Source: Vanrija pseudolonga
Lineage: Eukaryota; Basidiomycota; Tremellomycetes; Trichosporonales; Trichosporonaceae
Length of the DNA: 64,000 nucleotides
Assembly: GCF_020906515.1 (NCBI RefSeq)
Contig: NC_085851.1
Span: 2,852,001-2,916,000 of the forward strand
Direction: 5' to 3'
Shown: positions 21,222 through 34,143 of the stretch, piece after piece
Position numbering within the stretch: position 1 is the first letter of the stretch
How the letters are laid out: the number at the start of each line of letters is the position of its first letter
The notes under the pieces: model-generated
What the model was told of the DNA's origin: nothing
What the model saw: the letters and a program-made list of their open reading frames with translations, nothing else
The model's database searches: none
Position numbers and translations under genes: made by a program

Positions 21222-21504
21222 GGTGCTGAGCGCTGCGCGATGGGTGGTAGTGCTTGCGGTGCGGAGGGGGAGCTTGGGGCGAGTGAGACGGACAGAGTAG
21301 AAGCAGAGACGCAGAGACATGCACCGCGGCGATGGGGAGCGATGGGAACGGCGAGCTGGAAAAGTCAAGACGACAGCCGCGATTATCTGGAATCGCCGAC
21401 GTTTTGCACGTCATCGGCACTGACATCTCGATATCAGCTGCCGCGGGCTTGCTAATGATCTCACCGATCCACACCACCGCTTCTCACCCCCACCCGCTTG
21501 CACC

Positions 21505-22378
21505 ATGGCCTTTCCCGCCCCGCACGAGGGGGTCAACCTCCCGCTACCAGACCCCGAGGCGTACCCCGGCGAGCCGCGCGAGTATGCGACAGCGCTCATG
21601 CAGCGCAAGGACGAGATTGAGAAGGAGATTGTGGGTGGTGTGGGGTGTGCGGGTCGCGCTAACGACAACAACAGGACGCGCTGAAGGATGTGCTCGCTTC
21701 TGTAAGCTCAAGAAAGCATGGGGCTGAGCTGACCCGCCCCAGCACAACGCGACGACTGACACGCCGCTGGTAGACCCAGAAGGATACCCGCGCGGCGACA
21801 TTGACGTCGTGAGTGTGGTTGCTGCTGCCGCGGCGCTGACGACGACCTCAGTATGCAATCCGGCACGCTCGCGCGGCCCTGGCGCGCCTGTACAACGACC
21901 GCAGTGAAGTGACGCGGCGGCTCGCGACGGCGCTCGAGCAGGCGTTCCAGCCTGGCGCGTCGTCGTCGAACGGCGCGACGGCGCCAGCCGCACCCGCTGC
22001 ACCACCCGCCGCCGCCATCAACGGCCACCGCGACAACGCCGACGCGAGCGACATCCCCGACGTGTGGCCTGACCGCCCGATCGCCCTCGTCAACTCGGTC
22101 GCCGACAACAGCCCCGCCGCCGCCGCTGGCCTGCAGGCAAGAGACGTCATCTACTCTTTTAGCGGCATCACCGCTGCCAGCCCCGGCGGGATGCAGGCCA
22201 TCGGCCCTGTCGTTGCGCGCTCCGAAGGGGTAAGCCCACAAGCCGTTCGTCACTGACGCCCCAGTCACCCCTAACCCTACTCGTTCAGCGCGGAAACGAG
22301 CGCAAGCTCATCCGCCTGACACCACGGAGCGGCTGGGGAGGCCGCGGCCTCCTCGGCTGTCACATCGTTCCGCCTTAG
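21505..22378 (+). CDS. NAS2: 26S proteasome assembly chaperone Nas2 (PSMD9/p27)
   Basis: PDZ-domain chaperone that binds the tail of Rpt5 during assembly of the proteasome base. Five exons (21505-21630, 21675-21701, 21743-21808, 21852-22229, 22289-22378) give 228 aa, the usual size. The N-terminal coiled-coil part has YATALMQRKDEIEKEI, with DTPLVDPEGYPRGDIDVY and YAIRHARAALARLYNDR downstream. The second of these is the family hallmark (D-x-E-G-[FY]-P-R-x-D-I-D). An Ala/Pro linker leads to the PDZ domain: VNSVADNSPAAAAGLQARD and VIYSFSGI. The last exon ends GRGLLGCHIVPP, as in PSMD9. Exon 2 is only 27 nt. Confidence 0.93.
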
Positions 22379-22439
22379 TAGCCAGTACATTCTCGCCGCC
22401 TGCTACACACCGTTATACATGTCGTATGTGGCAAAATGT

Positions 22440-23599
22440 CTAAACGAGGCGCTTGCCCTCATCCTTGGGCTTTGCGGGCTCCTCTACCTTCTTCTCCTCC
22501 TTGGCCACCTCGGCCTTGTCCTCCTTGAGCGCGGCGAGCTGCTCGGTCACCTGCGCAGGGAGGGGCACCTCGATCTCAGCCACGGGCTGGTTGTCGATGG
22601 TGATGGCGAGCGTCTTGAGCTCGACGGGCTCGGCGACGGCCTCCTTGACCGTGTCGCGCGCAGACGAGATGGACGCGGCCGTCTCGTTGGCCTTGTCCTT
22701 GGCCTTCTCGGCGGCGCGCTCTACCTCGCGCTTGGCACGGGCAGTGGCAGCCTCGACGCGCTCCTGGCCGACGCGCACGGCCTCGGCCATCTTGAGGCCA
22801 GTAGCCGACTCGACGCTCTCGACAGCCTTGTTGCTCCATGTGTTGACATCGTTGCCAGCGCCACGGAGCTTGTCAAGCGCAAGCTGCCAGTGCACCTCGA
22901 GAGCGTTGTTGAAGCGGTCGTGCTTCTCGGCAAACTCGGGAATGTGCTTGTCCTCGGCGTCCGAGACGTACTGGCGGAGGTTGTGCGCCGTCTTTGGGAG
23001 GAAGTAGGGGAGGGCGGCGAGGGCGAACACGGGGGGAGCGAGGAAGCGAATGGGGAAGGCGCGGGTGCGGGTCAGGACCGAGCCAGTAAGACCAGCAACG
23101 GCAACGTAGATCAAGCCGGGGGTCAATGACTCGTCGGGCGACACAATCTGCTTGACCTCGCCTGGGTGTGTGAGCTCTGTACACCGCACGCGACTCACCC
23201 TCGACCTTGCGCTCAAATCCAATCCAGGACGACACGCCGCTCTCGACAACATCGCGAGCCGAGCCAAGCGCGCCGGCAGTCGCCTCGCGAGCAGCCGTAA
23301 TGTGCTCAGTCAAGGGGTTGACAGTCTCGATCAGGACGATAGGCTTGGCCTCGTCGGCAGCCGAGTAGATGGGCAGCTGGGGTGTGTCAGCAAGGCGCTG
23401 GTAGGTGGCTTGACGCCAGGCGCACCTTGTCGCCGCGAGCTGTCCGTCCGGGGTGGACGAGGGACGACGAAGCCGGAGCAGCGGCAGCGGCACCGTCGTC
23501 GGCGAGGGCGACGGTCGTAGCGGCCGATGCGGCCATGACACCGCCAATGGCGAGGGTAGGGGCCGCCGATGCCCGGAGGAGACGCTGGAATGCGGCCAT
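22440..23599 (-). CDS. MICOS complex subunit Mic26/Mic27 (apolipoprotein O family)
   Basis: Inner-membrane protein of the mitochondrial contact site and cristae organising system. From the ATG at 23599, MAAFQRLLRASAAPTLAIGG is a typical presequence, followed by an Ala-rich stretch and LPIYSA, the apolipoprotein O family motif. Exon 2 has PLTEHITAAREATAG and VSSWIGFERKVE. The last exon has two hydrophobic spans (GLIYVAVAGLTGSVL and FLAPPVFALAALPYFLP) and HNLRQYVSDAEDKHIPEF, then a long amphipathic, Ala/Glu/Lys-rich helix of apolipoprotein type. It ends in an acidic-basic tail. Two introns. It cannot be assigned to Mic26 or Mic27 from sequence alone. Convergent with NAS2, 61 bp apart. Confidence 0.88.
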
Positions 23600-23890
23600 T
23601 TTTGAGTGGTGAGATGCAAGGTGACGTTCTTGTTCTCAAGCAAGTCGAATGTCGATCCGGCTGGCTGCTGCTCGAGCAGTCACGCCGTCGCTCGCAGTCG
23701 GAACTGTCGGCCTGCCTCAGCACTCGGAATCAACCGTCATCTCAGAGGAAAAAGCCTCCGCCCTGCCACGTGGCGGCGATACTCGCCCCGGCCTTATCGC
23801 GTGGCGGCCACACACCAAGGCCATGAGCATACATGCATGCTGTATTGCTACGCGCTACGACATCTCCTGCACTACAATGTAGGATGGTGG

Positions 23891-26705
23891 CTACGAGCTC
23901 GCCGGTGCCAGCTTGTTTGGGCGAACTGGTGCGCTTCGACGCCTTGCCGTTGGCTTGTTGGGTGGTGGCGCAGGTCGTGCTTTTGGCAGTGACGAACTGC
24001 TCTTGCGTCGTCGTTTCCGCTCAGGAGTAGTGCTGCTCTCCTCCTCCTCTTGGGCATGATCGCCGTTGGCCGTTCCACTAGCCTCTGCGTCCTTGACCCC
24101 AGTCTGAGCCAGAGGTGAGATACCTCCTTTGGTCATGAACGCAATGCCAAGTCGCTGCAAAGGGTCGCTTGGGTCAAACTTGGCAGGCAAGAAGACAATC
24201 GGTAAACGCGAGCCCGGCAAGGGGAGATGGAATGCCTAGCGAAACGGTTCAGCCATCTGGATCCGGATCATTGTGTGGGGCTTGGACTCACCACTCCCTC
24301 GGCGTGGAGCCCCTGAACCATGTTCACAAAGGGGTCGAGGTTGTCGTCGTTGCACAACACCATACCCATCGTCACGGGTAAGAGTCCCTCTCGGGCCAAG
24401 GTCGAGACTGGAATCATCGACGCCGTGTATGCTCCCTGGGATACCACCTGGTCTGGCGGGTACGTGAGGGACTCGGTCCATGTATGAGATTGCCTGGGCA
24501 ACATTAGCCTCGCACTACAACGGCTGTTTGTTACTCCACCTCACCAGAGAGCGTCCGAGCCTTCCTCCCCGACGATGAGGACATTGAACTTGCCACCACC
24601 GCGACCGCGGATCGCAAGTTCACCCTTCCACACGCCTACTTTGCCCTGCTGAAGGTCGCGGAATGTGGGTGTAAAGAACATGCACATGGGCGGCGGGGGC
24701 ACAAAGTCTGCCGTTGGCAACGACAGTTGAGTCGGACGATTCCGAGTGCCTTTCAACACAACGGGTCGCTTCTCATCAGCTCCAGCTGGTGGTTGGGGCA
24801 CAGCGGGAATGGCCGAGCTGGCAGATGTGGCCGACAGGACAGATGCCCCAGATACGAATGGCGACCCTATGTGGTCGATCGTTTGTGTTGGCGTCTCTGG
24901 CGTGTCTGCACCATTCTTGCGCTTGGTGGATGGATTAATCTCTCTTGTCTGATTGGAGGTAAAGTCCAGAACGCCGTCGGTTTCTGGTGTTGGAAGTTGA
25001 ACCGCTGCGCCCGGTTCCTCTTGCTTGTCACGGTCGGTCGCGTTGTTCCAGTCGCCTTGGGGTCGCAACTCGTCAAGCTCTGCCTCTGCTTCTCTCTGCT
25101 CAGAGGCATCCTCGAGCTGGGCAATAATCTCGTCGATGCCGTTGATCCCTTCGCCGCTTTCTGTGCCATCGACGGGCCCTGGCCGTGGTGAGGACTCGGA
25201 GGCAACGGAAAACTCGATCGGCGGTAGTCCGAGAGCTGGCGAGAAAGGTCGGCGGGGCGTCAAGCCAGAGCCTGATGGGAGGGTAGTCGCAAGAGAAGGC
25301 CACTCCTCCCCGGGAGTGAAGGTTGTCCATTGAGACAGATCAGGGTCTCCTACGCTCTTGGTAGGCGTCAGAGCGCCGTAGACCTGACTGTCTGGATCCC
25401 CGTTCGCCGATGGCTGAGGTGCCGACGCCATGTACGATGACAAAAAGCCAGCAAAGATGAACGACTCGCTTGGGCGGATGGCAATGTTGTAGAGCGCCTG
25501 GAGAGCCAGGGCAGCGTGGGGAGAGGGCGTAGCTACCCGAGGCGAGATACCGTGCTCTGGTGAAAGAGACAAGGACATGAGAATACTCGGCCAAAGATAC
25601 TGGGCCGTGACCTGGGGCAAGCTCGTCAGACCCAAGTGCCGTGTGTGTCCCAGCTCAGCCGAATCGACTTACAATGTCACCACCACCGCGCTTCCAAACT
25701 TCCAACAGGATGCGTGCAACGCCTACACTTCCAACTCCCTCCACATCCACTGTTTTTGTCAACAGAGCTTTGAATGCGTCGTTCCCGGGCAGGAATCGGT
25801 CTGGTGTCGAGGGAAGATGTGAGACGTTTGTTTTCGGTGTGCCGAGGCGAGCGAGCTGCGATGGTGATCTCGCCATGCCCGTACTTGATCGGACCCTCGC
25901 CATCTGCAATGATGGTGATGAGGGTGGTTCAGCGGCGGCAAGGTCCTCTGCTTTTGACGATGCCTTGGTGTCGTCGCCGTCAAAGTTGAGAAGGCTCTCC
26001 CAAGCCCCAGAGGAGGGTGTTGCCCTCGCCGGAGCTTCGCCGACTAGCTCGTCGCCAAAGCCAGCCCATGATTCTTGCTGTTGCCCCAGGCTGGAAGGTC
26101 GCGCCCCCGGTGTGCCCCCCATGACCCAGGGATAAGAATTCGCCCCAGTTATCCCAGAGCCAGCAGCGGGTGGGAATGATGAACGCCGTCGGTGCAGGGA
26201 GCTACGAAGCGCGCCGACCTGCGGGGACACGAGCGTGACCAGGGGCAGTGGCGAAGGTAATGGGTTACCAGCCGTGATCGGTGACTGCGAGAGAGGATGG
26301 CGAGGGTGGGTTCGTCCGAGGAGGGTTGCCTCCAGCAATGTCGGCGAAGGGAGACCACGGCGAGGCTGTCATGGGTCAGCAAAGAAAGCGGCCAGACAGC
26401 TACAGCGGGGCACGAGGAGAGAGGATGGGGGCAAGGGGGCGGTGGGGGGCGAGGGCGATTGCCCTCCTCCTTCGGCCTCGTCCACGCCGGCGGTGCAGCT
26501 CATCGGTGTTCCCAAGTGCCTCCGTGATCCGCGAAGCAGTGATCGGCGAAACAACTCACCTCAGATAGTAGCTTTGTCCTTTCTGGAGAGGTTGGCCTGA
26601 GGGCACTGGCGATTGTCAGTGTTGCTGCAGCCGGTTGATCACTCACGAAGCTGGGCGCTCCTGGGGCCTCTCGGGTAGCCGAGACGGGCCAGCTGCAGGC
26701 GACAT
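23891..26705 (-). CDS. Ser/Pro-rich protein with a SPOC-like C-terminal domain
   Basis: No confident family. The start at 26705 (MSPAAGPSRLPERPQERPAS) is chosen because it is the only frame that joins through introns near 26600-26647 and 26365-26560 into the long coding exons. The first part is Ser/Pro-rich and low in complexity. A helical section follows (ALLTKTVDVEGVGSVGVARI, ALALQALYNIAIRPSESFI). An acidic linker leads to MCMFFTPTFRDLQQGKVGVW, KGELAIRGRGGGKFNVLIVG, then PFVNMVQGLHAEGV and LPGSRLPIVFLPAKFD. The last four resemble the first strands and the closing part of SPOC domains (V-W-x-G-x-L ... P-L-V-x-x-L ... L-Y-L-F-P), which bind phosphorylated RNA polymerase II tails. The C-terminus is a basic RKRRRKSSSS stretch, probably nuclear localising. 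At least six exons. The SPOC link is an inference. Confidence 0.65.
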
Positions 26706-28543
<1,838 letters not shown>

Positions 28544-31500
28544 ATGCCTCGCTCGTCAAGTCGGCCATCATCGGCCATTACGGCCATGTCGCAGATATCG
28601 TCTCGTCTCTCGCATCGGCCTGGCACAAGCGCCAGTGCCCGCTCATCATCGGCACAAGGCAGCGCTTCCAACTTGGAAGTCGGCCACCCGAACCAATCTT
28701 CCCTGGATGCACCTTCCCCCACCCGCCGATCAGCTATCACTTCGGCCATCTCAAGTCTCAATGGCTCAGCGCTTGGGGAAGGAGGAGAGTTCACTGTCTC
28801 GGTCGTGCTTGCCAAAGGTACCGAGCACCGGAACGAAGAGGAGGCGTGACTGACACTGGGACCAGCACCAACTGGTGGCTTCGACATTGGCGCCGCAGCC
28901 ATCAACATCGATACCGGTAGGGTGAGCAGGCATCATGCGTCAATTAGCTGACGCCCAGATGACACTGACTCAAGTATGACTTTCTCATCTGATGGAGACG
29001 AACTGACACACCTTCCTCCTAACAGTTTGCCGATGGACTAGGTACTTAACCTCTTATTTGACAGGTGAGCTAACTGAGCGCCAACAGCCTTCAGCAGGAC
29101 TCTTCATTACCTCAACCTGCATCCTCCTCGCACGGTAATCGTGGGCACCGCTCAACAAGTCTCAACGCTGTCACAAGTGCGCCAACTGGCTCAAACTGAG
29201 GTGTCGATGCTTGTTGAGAAGATCGAAGACGAGTTTCAGATACAGTGTCAATCGCTGTCCCGCAACCAGTGGAGTGCTGAGAAAGGTGTGTCCTCATTGA
29301 AAGCTTCTGACCCCAAAACAAGGCCTTGAAACCATCAAGCGCGTGTGCCTGAAAAACGACCGCAAGGCTTCCTTGGTGTTGGCGTCTTCTGACCAGAAGC
29401 ACGCTCTGGCTGCCTCGTCGGCTCTGCTGGTCTTCAGCGCCACCAGGCGCGGAGTCGACTTTAACGATGGCTCGGTCAAAATCGAGTACAAGTCGCTACA
29501 TGGTCTGTTCAACCGAGATACCTGACTCGATACTGAAGGCCAGGCCACATGTTCATCGACCCCGAGAGTGTGAGGAACCTGGAACTGGTTCAAAACAATC
29601 TCAACATGAAGGGCTCCAACACCCTTCTGTGTGAGTCATGGGCCCGGAATGCAATAACTGAACTCTTAGCCACACTCAACTCCTGCTTCACACCCATGGG
29701 TGTCCGACTGCTGAGGACTTCCATTCTTCAGCCCAGCAACCGTGAGTTTGCTTCTGCACGTCGATACACCACGCTCACAAGCTGTCCAGAAAAGTACATG
29801 ATCGAGAACAGGTTGGACGCCGTTCAAGGTCTGCGCCATGACCCATCGTCATCCAGATTGGCAACTAATCACCCGCTCAGTTCTCGTCCAATCTCCCGAC
29901 GCTCTGAATGGCCTCCGAAAGAGCCTCAAGCAACTCGATTCAGTAAATATCAGCATCTTCTCGCACAGCACTGACATCTCGCAGCTCGACTTGGACAAGC
30001 TGATAGCAAACGTATGTTCACAATCATCGTGACATTTTCTGAACCCCCAAAGCTTTCCATTCATCAACGCAAGACCAACACTCCACAGCAAACCGAACAT
30101 CGTATCAAGATCCTTCTGCAGCTGCGCAAGGTCCTTACAGCCTTGCCAAACCTGTGCCGGTTGATGCAGCCCTGCAATGCCGAAATCATCAAGCGTTCTG
30201 TTGCGGTAGGCGACCCTTCCATCCGACATTGGAAGCTCACGGTATCCCAACAGCTCATGTCGAGTCCCGGTGTTCAAGCGATTGGGCCGCTAATTGAAGG
30301 TATTTGTCCGCCCTGCGTTGGTCGAGCTGAACCCCCGAGAACGAATCAACGACGAATCAGCTCTGGGCAACCGGGGCAACCGGAAGGGACAAGCCTCGAA
30401 GAGCGAACGGCTGTACGCTATCAAGAGTAACTGCAATCAACTCCTAGACCTCGCACGCGACACGCATCAGGAGAATGTCTCCGACATTATGGAGTGTGAG
30501 CTTTCTCGCCTGGAGTATGAGTTTCTGACGAACCAGTGGCCAAGGACTTGGAACGTATGTTTGTGGCCGTCAATACCATCTGATCATCCAGGGGACCATG
30601 GCATTTGCACATCAATGGAGTGGGGAGAAACTGGCTACCGTTTCTCTTGCGACATCAACGAGTTGGATGGAAAGCCTTTGCCTAAAGGATACACCAATGT
30701 CGAGAAGGGCAAGCGTACCATCAAGTTCTCGTCGTCAGACTTGGTAAGCAGGTTCCACCTGGCGCAAAGACTGAACGACAGCATAAACTCAACCGCCGAA
30801 TGTTGCAAACCCAGCAAGAAGTCTTCGCCATGAGCGACTCGATCGTGGAAGACTTGGTCCAGTCTGTGGTGGCTCAGATCAGTGAGAGCTAGCTCAAACG
30901 TATCTGTGTGCTGATGGCAGGCGACCTTTACGAGTGCTCTGAAGCTGTGAGATGAGGATATGCGCCAACATGAATCTAGAGACCAATTGCACTGACAGAC
31001 GACAGATCGCCCTGATCGATATGTTGGTCAGTTTCGGGACCGCATCGAGCAGTGAGCCCCAGCCCTTGCGACGCCGCTTACATTAGACGTACCTTCTGGT
31101 CAGCACCTTTCACGACCTCGCAAGTCATTCTAACCCTGCTGTAGTCCGTCCCAAGTTCGCCAACACGCTTGTTGTGAGTAGGTTCGGTGGCCTCCATCTA
31201 ACGTCCCAAAGATCAAGAACGGCCGCCATCCTATCCTCGAGGCCACGCTTCCTGCCGGGAACTGCGTCTCAAACGACGTCTACGCCGCTGCTGGACCAGC
31301 ACACTTCCAACTCATCCAAGGACCAAAGTGAGTGCATGTTCCGTCCTCCGTCCGCTACTGATAGCTCCAGTATGTCAGGAAAGAGCACCTATCTCCGTCA
31401 GATTGGTCTTTTGAACGTCCAGGCCATGATTGGGTGTTTGTAAGGCAATCTGAATGGCCGCCACCTAACGTCAACAGCGTACCGGCCGAACATGCACAGT

Positions 31501-32561
31501 TCAAGCTGCACGACGCTCTCCTGACGCGTCTTTCCAATGATGGTGAGGGAGGGGGTAAGAAACTCGCGCTTAGTTGCAGACTGCATAGAAAAGTCGCTCT
31601 CAACCTTTAGCTCCGAGATGGCCACATCGGCAATGATTCTGGGTAGGTCTTGTTCCAACTGATGTTGATTCTGACAGGCTAGGCATGGCCACATCCAAGT
31701 CTCTGGTCATCATCGATGAGCTTGGCCGCGGAACCGCACCAGTCGAGGGTGTCGGGACCTCGCACGCCATTGCCGAGGAGCTTGCAAGGCGAAAGGTGAG
31801 TTGTTGTTCTCGGGCGGGGATAGTCAAACTAAGACCGCAGTGCTTCACATTCTTCGCAACCCACTTTCGAGAGCTAGGCCAAACGCTGTGCACTCATCCA
31901 GGAGTGGTCACGTAAGTCAAGGAGGCCTTGGACTACCACTGAACTCTCTCAGTCTGCATCTTTCTGTCCAGGTTTGTTTACGAGGAGACTTCAAGTCGAT
32001 TTACAACCCCAGAGTAACAGCCACATGGGCGAAGACGGAGAGTTTAGCACGACGTTTCACTACAAGGTCACTGATGGGCCGTCCAAGGAAGACCACTATG
32101 GTAGGAGTAAGCGAAGACGACGACGTTTTGACAACCACAGGTCTGGATCTGGCGAAGCTGGCATCCTTGCCCCCCTCTGCTATGGCGAGGGCGTGGGAGG
32201 TATCAAACAAGCTGACCGAGCTGGAGGAGAAGGGTGCGTGCTGTCGGTTGCCGTCCTATCTGACTCGCCCAGGCCGTAACTCGAAACTTGCAAATGCCGT
32301 GGCTAGTCGACGCAAGGTCATTGTTGAGGTATGGCAGGCTTGGCACGCTGTGAAGAGGGTCTAACAATGACGCAGCTGGGGGGCAAACTGCGATCTGTGC
32401 TTGAGACGTCCCGCCGAGACGATCCCACGGTGGCGACGTACTTGGCCAATCTCAAGGCCGACCTGGTTGCGAGTCTGCAAGACGCTCTGGAGACGGAGAG
32501 GGCCTCCTGCACCAATGGTGCTCCTGACGAGGCCGCAGCTGGGGCAGTCGATGGCGTGTAA
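28544..32561 (+). CDS. MSH4: Meiotic MutS homologue Msh4
   Basis: Forms MutS-gamma with Msh5, which stabilises meiotic recombination intermediates toward crossovers; it does not repair mismatches. Start MPRSSSRPSSAITAMSQISS, a Ser-rich tail as in fungal Msh4. The connector and core parts show HMFIDPESVRNLELVQNN, LNSCFTPMGVRLLRTSILQP and MIENRLDAVQ. The ATPase domain has NTLVIKNGRHPILEATLPAG, GPNMSGKSTYLRQIGLLNVQ (Walker A), VPAEHAQFKLHDALLTRLSN, KSLVIIDELGRGTAPVEGVG (Walker B and signature) and CFTFFATHFRELGQTL. The exon join near 31646-31683 needs the acceptor GGCTAG; the nearer CAG would give a stop. Many short introns, some of 35-40 nt. The C-terminus (LDLAKLASLPPSAMARAWEV) matches the MutS helix-turn-helix end. 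No mismatch-recognition Phe-x-Glu domain is visible. Confidence 0.9.
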
Positions 32562-32755
32562 GATAGATCAGTGTATTACAGTTCCATAGGCGGCCGAGAA
32601 GTGACCGCAGCGCAAACTAAGATGTAGAATGGTGACCATGTGAAACCTGCTGGTCAGTGGTTGGTGATCTGTGAGATTGACTACATGCATGACTGCTGCT
32701 GAGTGCCTCGGCACCTCTCCTTCTAACAATGACGATGTATTCGACCGCCCTCGCC

Positions 32756-33729
32756 TTAGTCCATCCTTGAGCGGAGCGTTCGCGTAATGACCTTGTCCTT
32801 GGTGCTGTACAGCGTTAGCATACAGGCAACAAAGTCAGAGCACAAGTCACTTACATGACGTGGACAACGGCTCCCCAACCACTGAGAGCATCGCGGTCAA
32901 CAGCGTTCAGGAGGGTCTGCGAGATGGTCTCGAAGAGGTCCTCGGGCTCCTAGAAAGGGGGTTAGTATTTCGACGGCGCGTTTGGCGATCAAAACGCACG
33001 AGATCAGGCTCCCACAGTCCCTCGGCAGCACCGTACAGCTTGTCGGTCGCCGTACCGGCAACCGCAAAGTCCTTGGGGGTGGTGATACATCCAATGCTGT
33101 CGAGGTATCAGCACCTGCACCAGACCCGACACTGTCGCTTTACTCACGTGTCCATGGTCGAGATGAAAGGCTTGGGGTTGGGGTTGGCGGCGCTTGGAGG
33201 GGCGATACCGGCAATGACGGGCTCGATGAAGTATGGTCCCCAGCGCTTCTCGTAGAGGGTGCTCGAGACGAGGTGGGTGAAGGTCTGGGGCGTGATCTCA
33301 CGCTCCTCCTTCATGCGGTACATGTTGACGCGGAAGCGCAGCTGCTCGCGCCTAGGTTCGGTGTCAGTCGCCGCACTCCCTCACCTGCACACCGGTGCAC
33401 TCACAATGTGTAGACGTCGGTAGCGAGTCCAGGGAGGCCCATGTACAGCGTGTCGTTGACAGGGAAGACCTGTTCGACGTTAGGACAAAGCAGGCGTATA
33501 CCGGGCGTGTCCAGTCCCAGACGTGAGCGAGACCCACCTTGTCAAAGTTGGCCGCGATACTCGTCGCCTGGGCACCCAGACGGAGGTCTGAAGCGATCGC
33601 AACGCAGTCCTTTCCGACCATGGCGACCACCGAACCACCGTTATACTCCATGATCGACTGCGAGGAGTTAGCACTGCAGGCGGCGGGCGTGCATGCGCCT
33701 GGACGGCAGCACGGAGAATGACGTACCAT
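32756..33729 (-). CDS. PUP3: 20S proteasome beta-3 subunit
   Basis: Non-catalytic beta ring subunit. The first coding exon holds only the ATG (33727-33729). A GTACGT donor follows at once, and the next exon opens [20 protein letters not shown], matching the MSIM-YNGG start of PSMB3. Further segments: [95 protein letters not shown] and RTLRSRMD at the end. There is no propeptide and no N-terminal catalytic Thr, as expected for beta-3. About five introns. Divergent from RAD51C, 414 bp apart, and convergent with MSH4. Confidence 0.95.
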
Positions 33730-34143
33730 GTTGAGAGAGTGATGAGGAGGTGGAGAGCCCGAGGCTGGGGGTGGAAGAGCTTAGAGCAGGCTGGGAAGGG
33801 CGTGTGCTGTGTCTGGGAGAGGCCTGTCGTGTGGGCCTGCTAGACGATGGCTGCGGCAAAGGGGCTGCAGCAACGTCGATGGAGGTGAAGGAGGGAGCGA
33901 GGTGGTGGTGTTCGAGTGCTTGTTCAGAGTCGGTCAGTCGTCGTTTCGTCAGTGGATGGACGCGCGGCGCTGACGCTGGTGTGGACCACGAAGCGGGCGG
34001 AAGTAAACTAGCGTGGGGTCCACGTGGTGGTAGCGGAATCAAAATAGACAAAGCACCAAGGTGGAGGAAGGGCACTTGAATGTTGTCAACAAAAAGTGAC
34101 GCAACTCGGGTTGCAGAGACGCGCTCTCCAACACAACAATAAC
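33730..34143. promoter_or_regulatory. Shared promoter region of PUP3 and RAD51C
   Basis: About 410 bp between divergent start codons. No TATA box on either strand is convincing, and I cannot match a full Rpn4-type proteasome element. The minus-strand side near PUP3 is CT-rich, as a leader would be. Confidence 0.45.
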
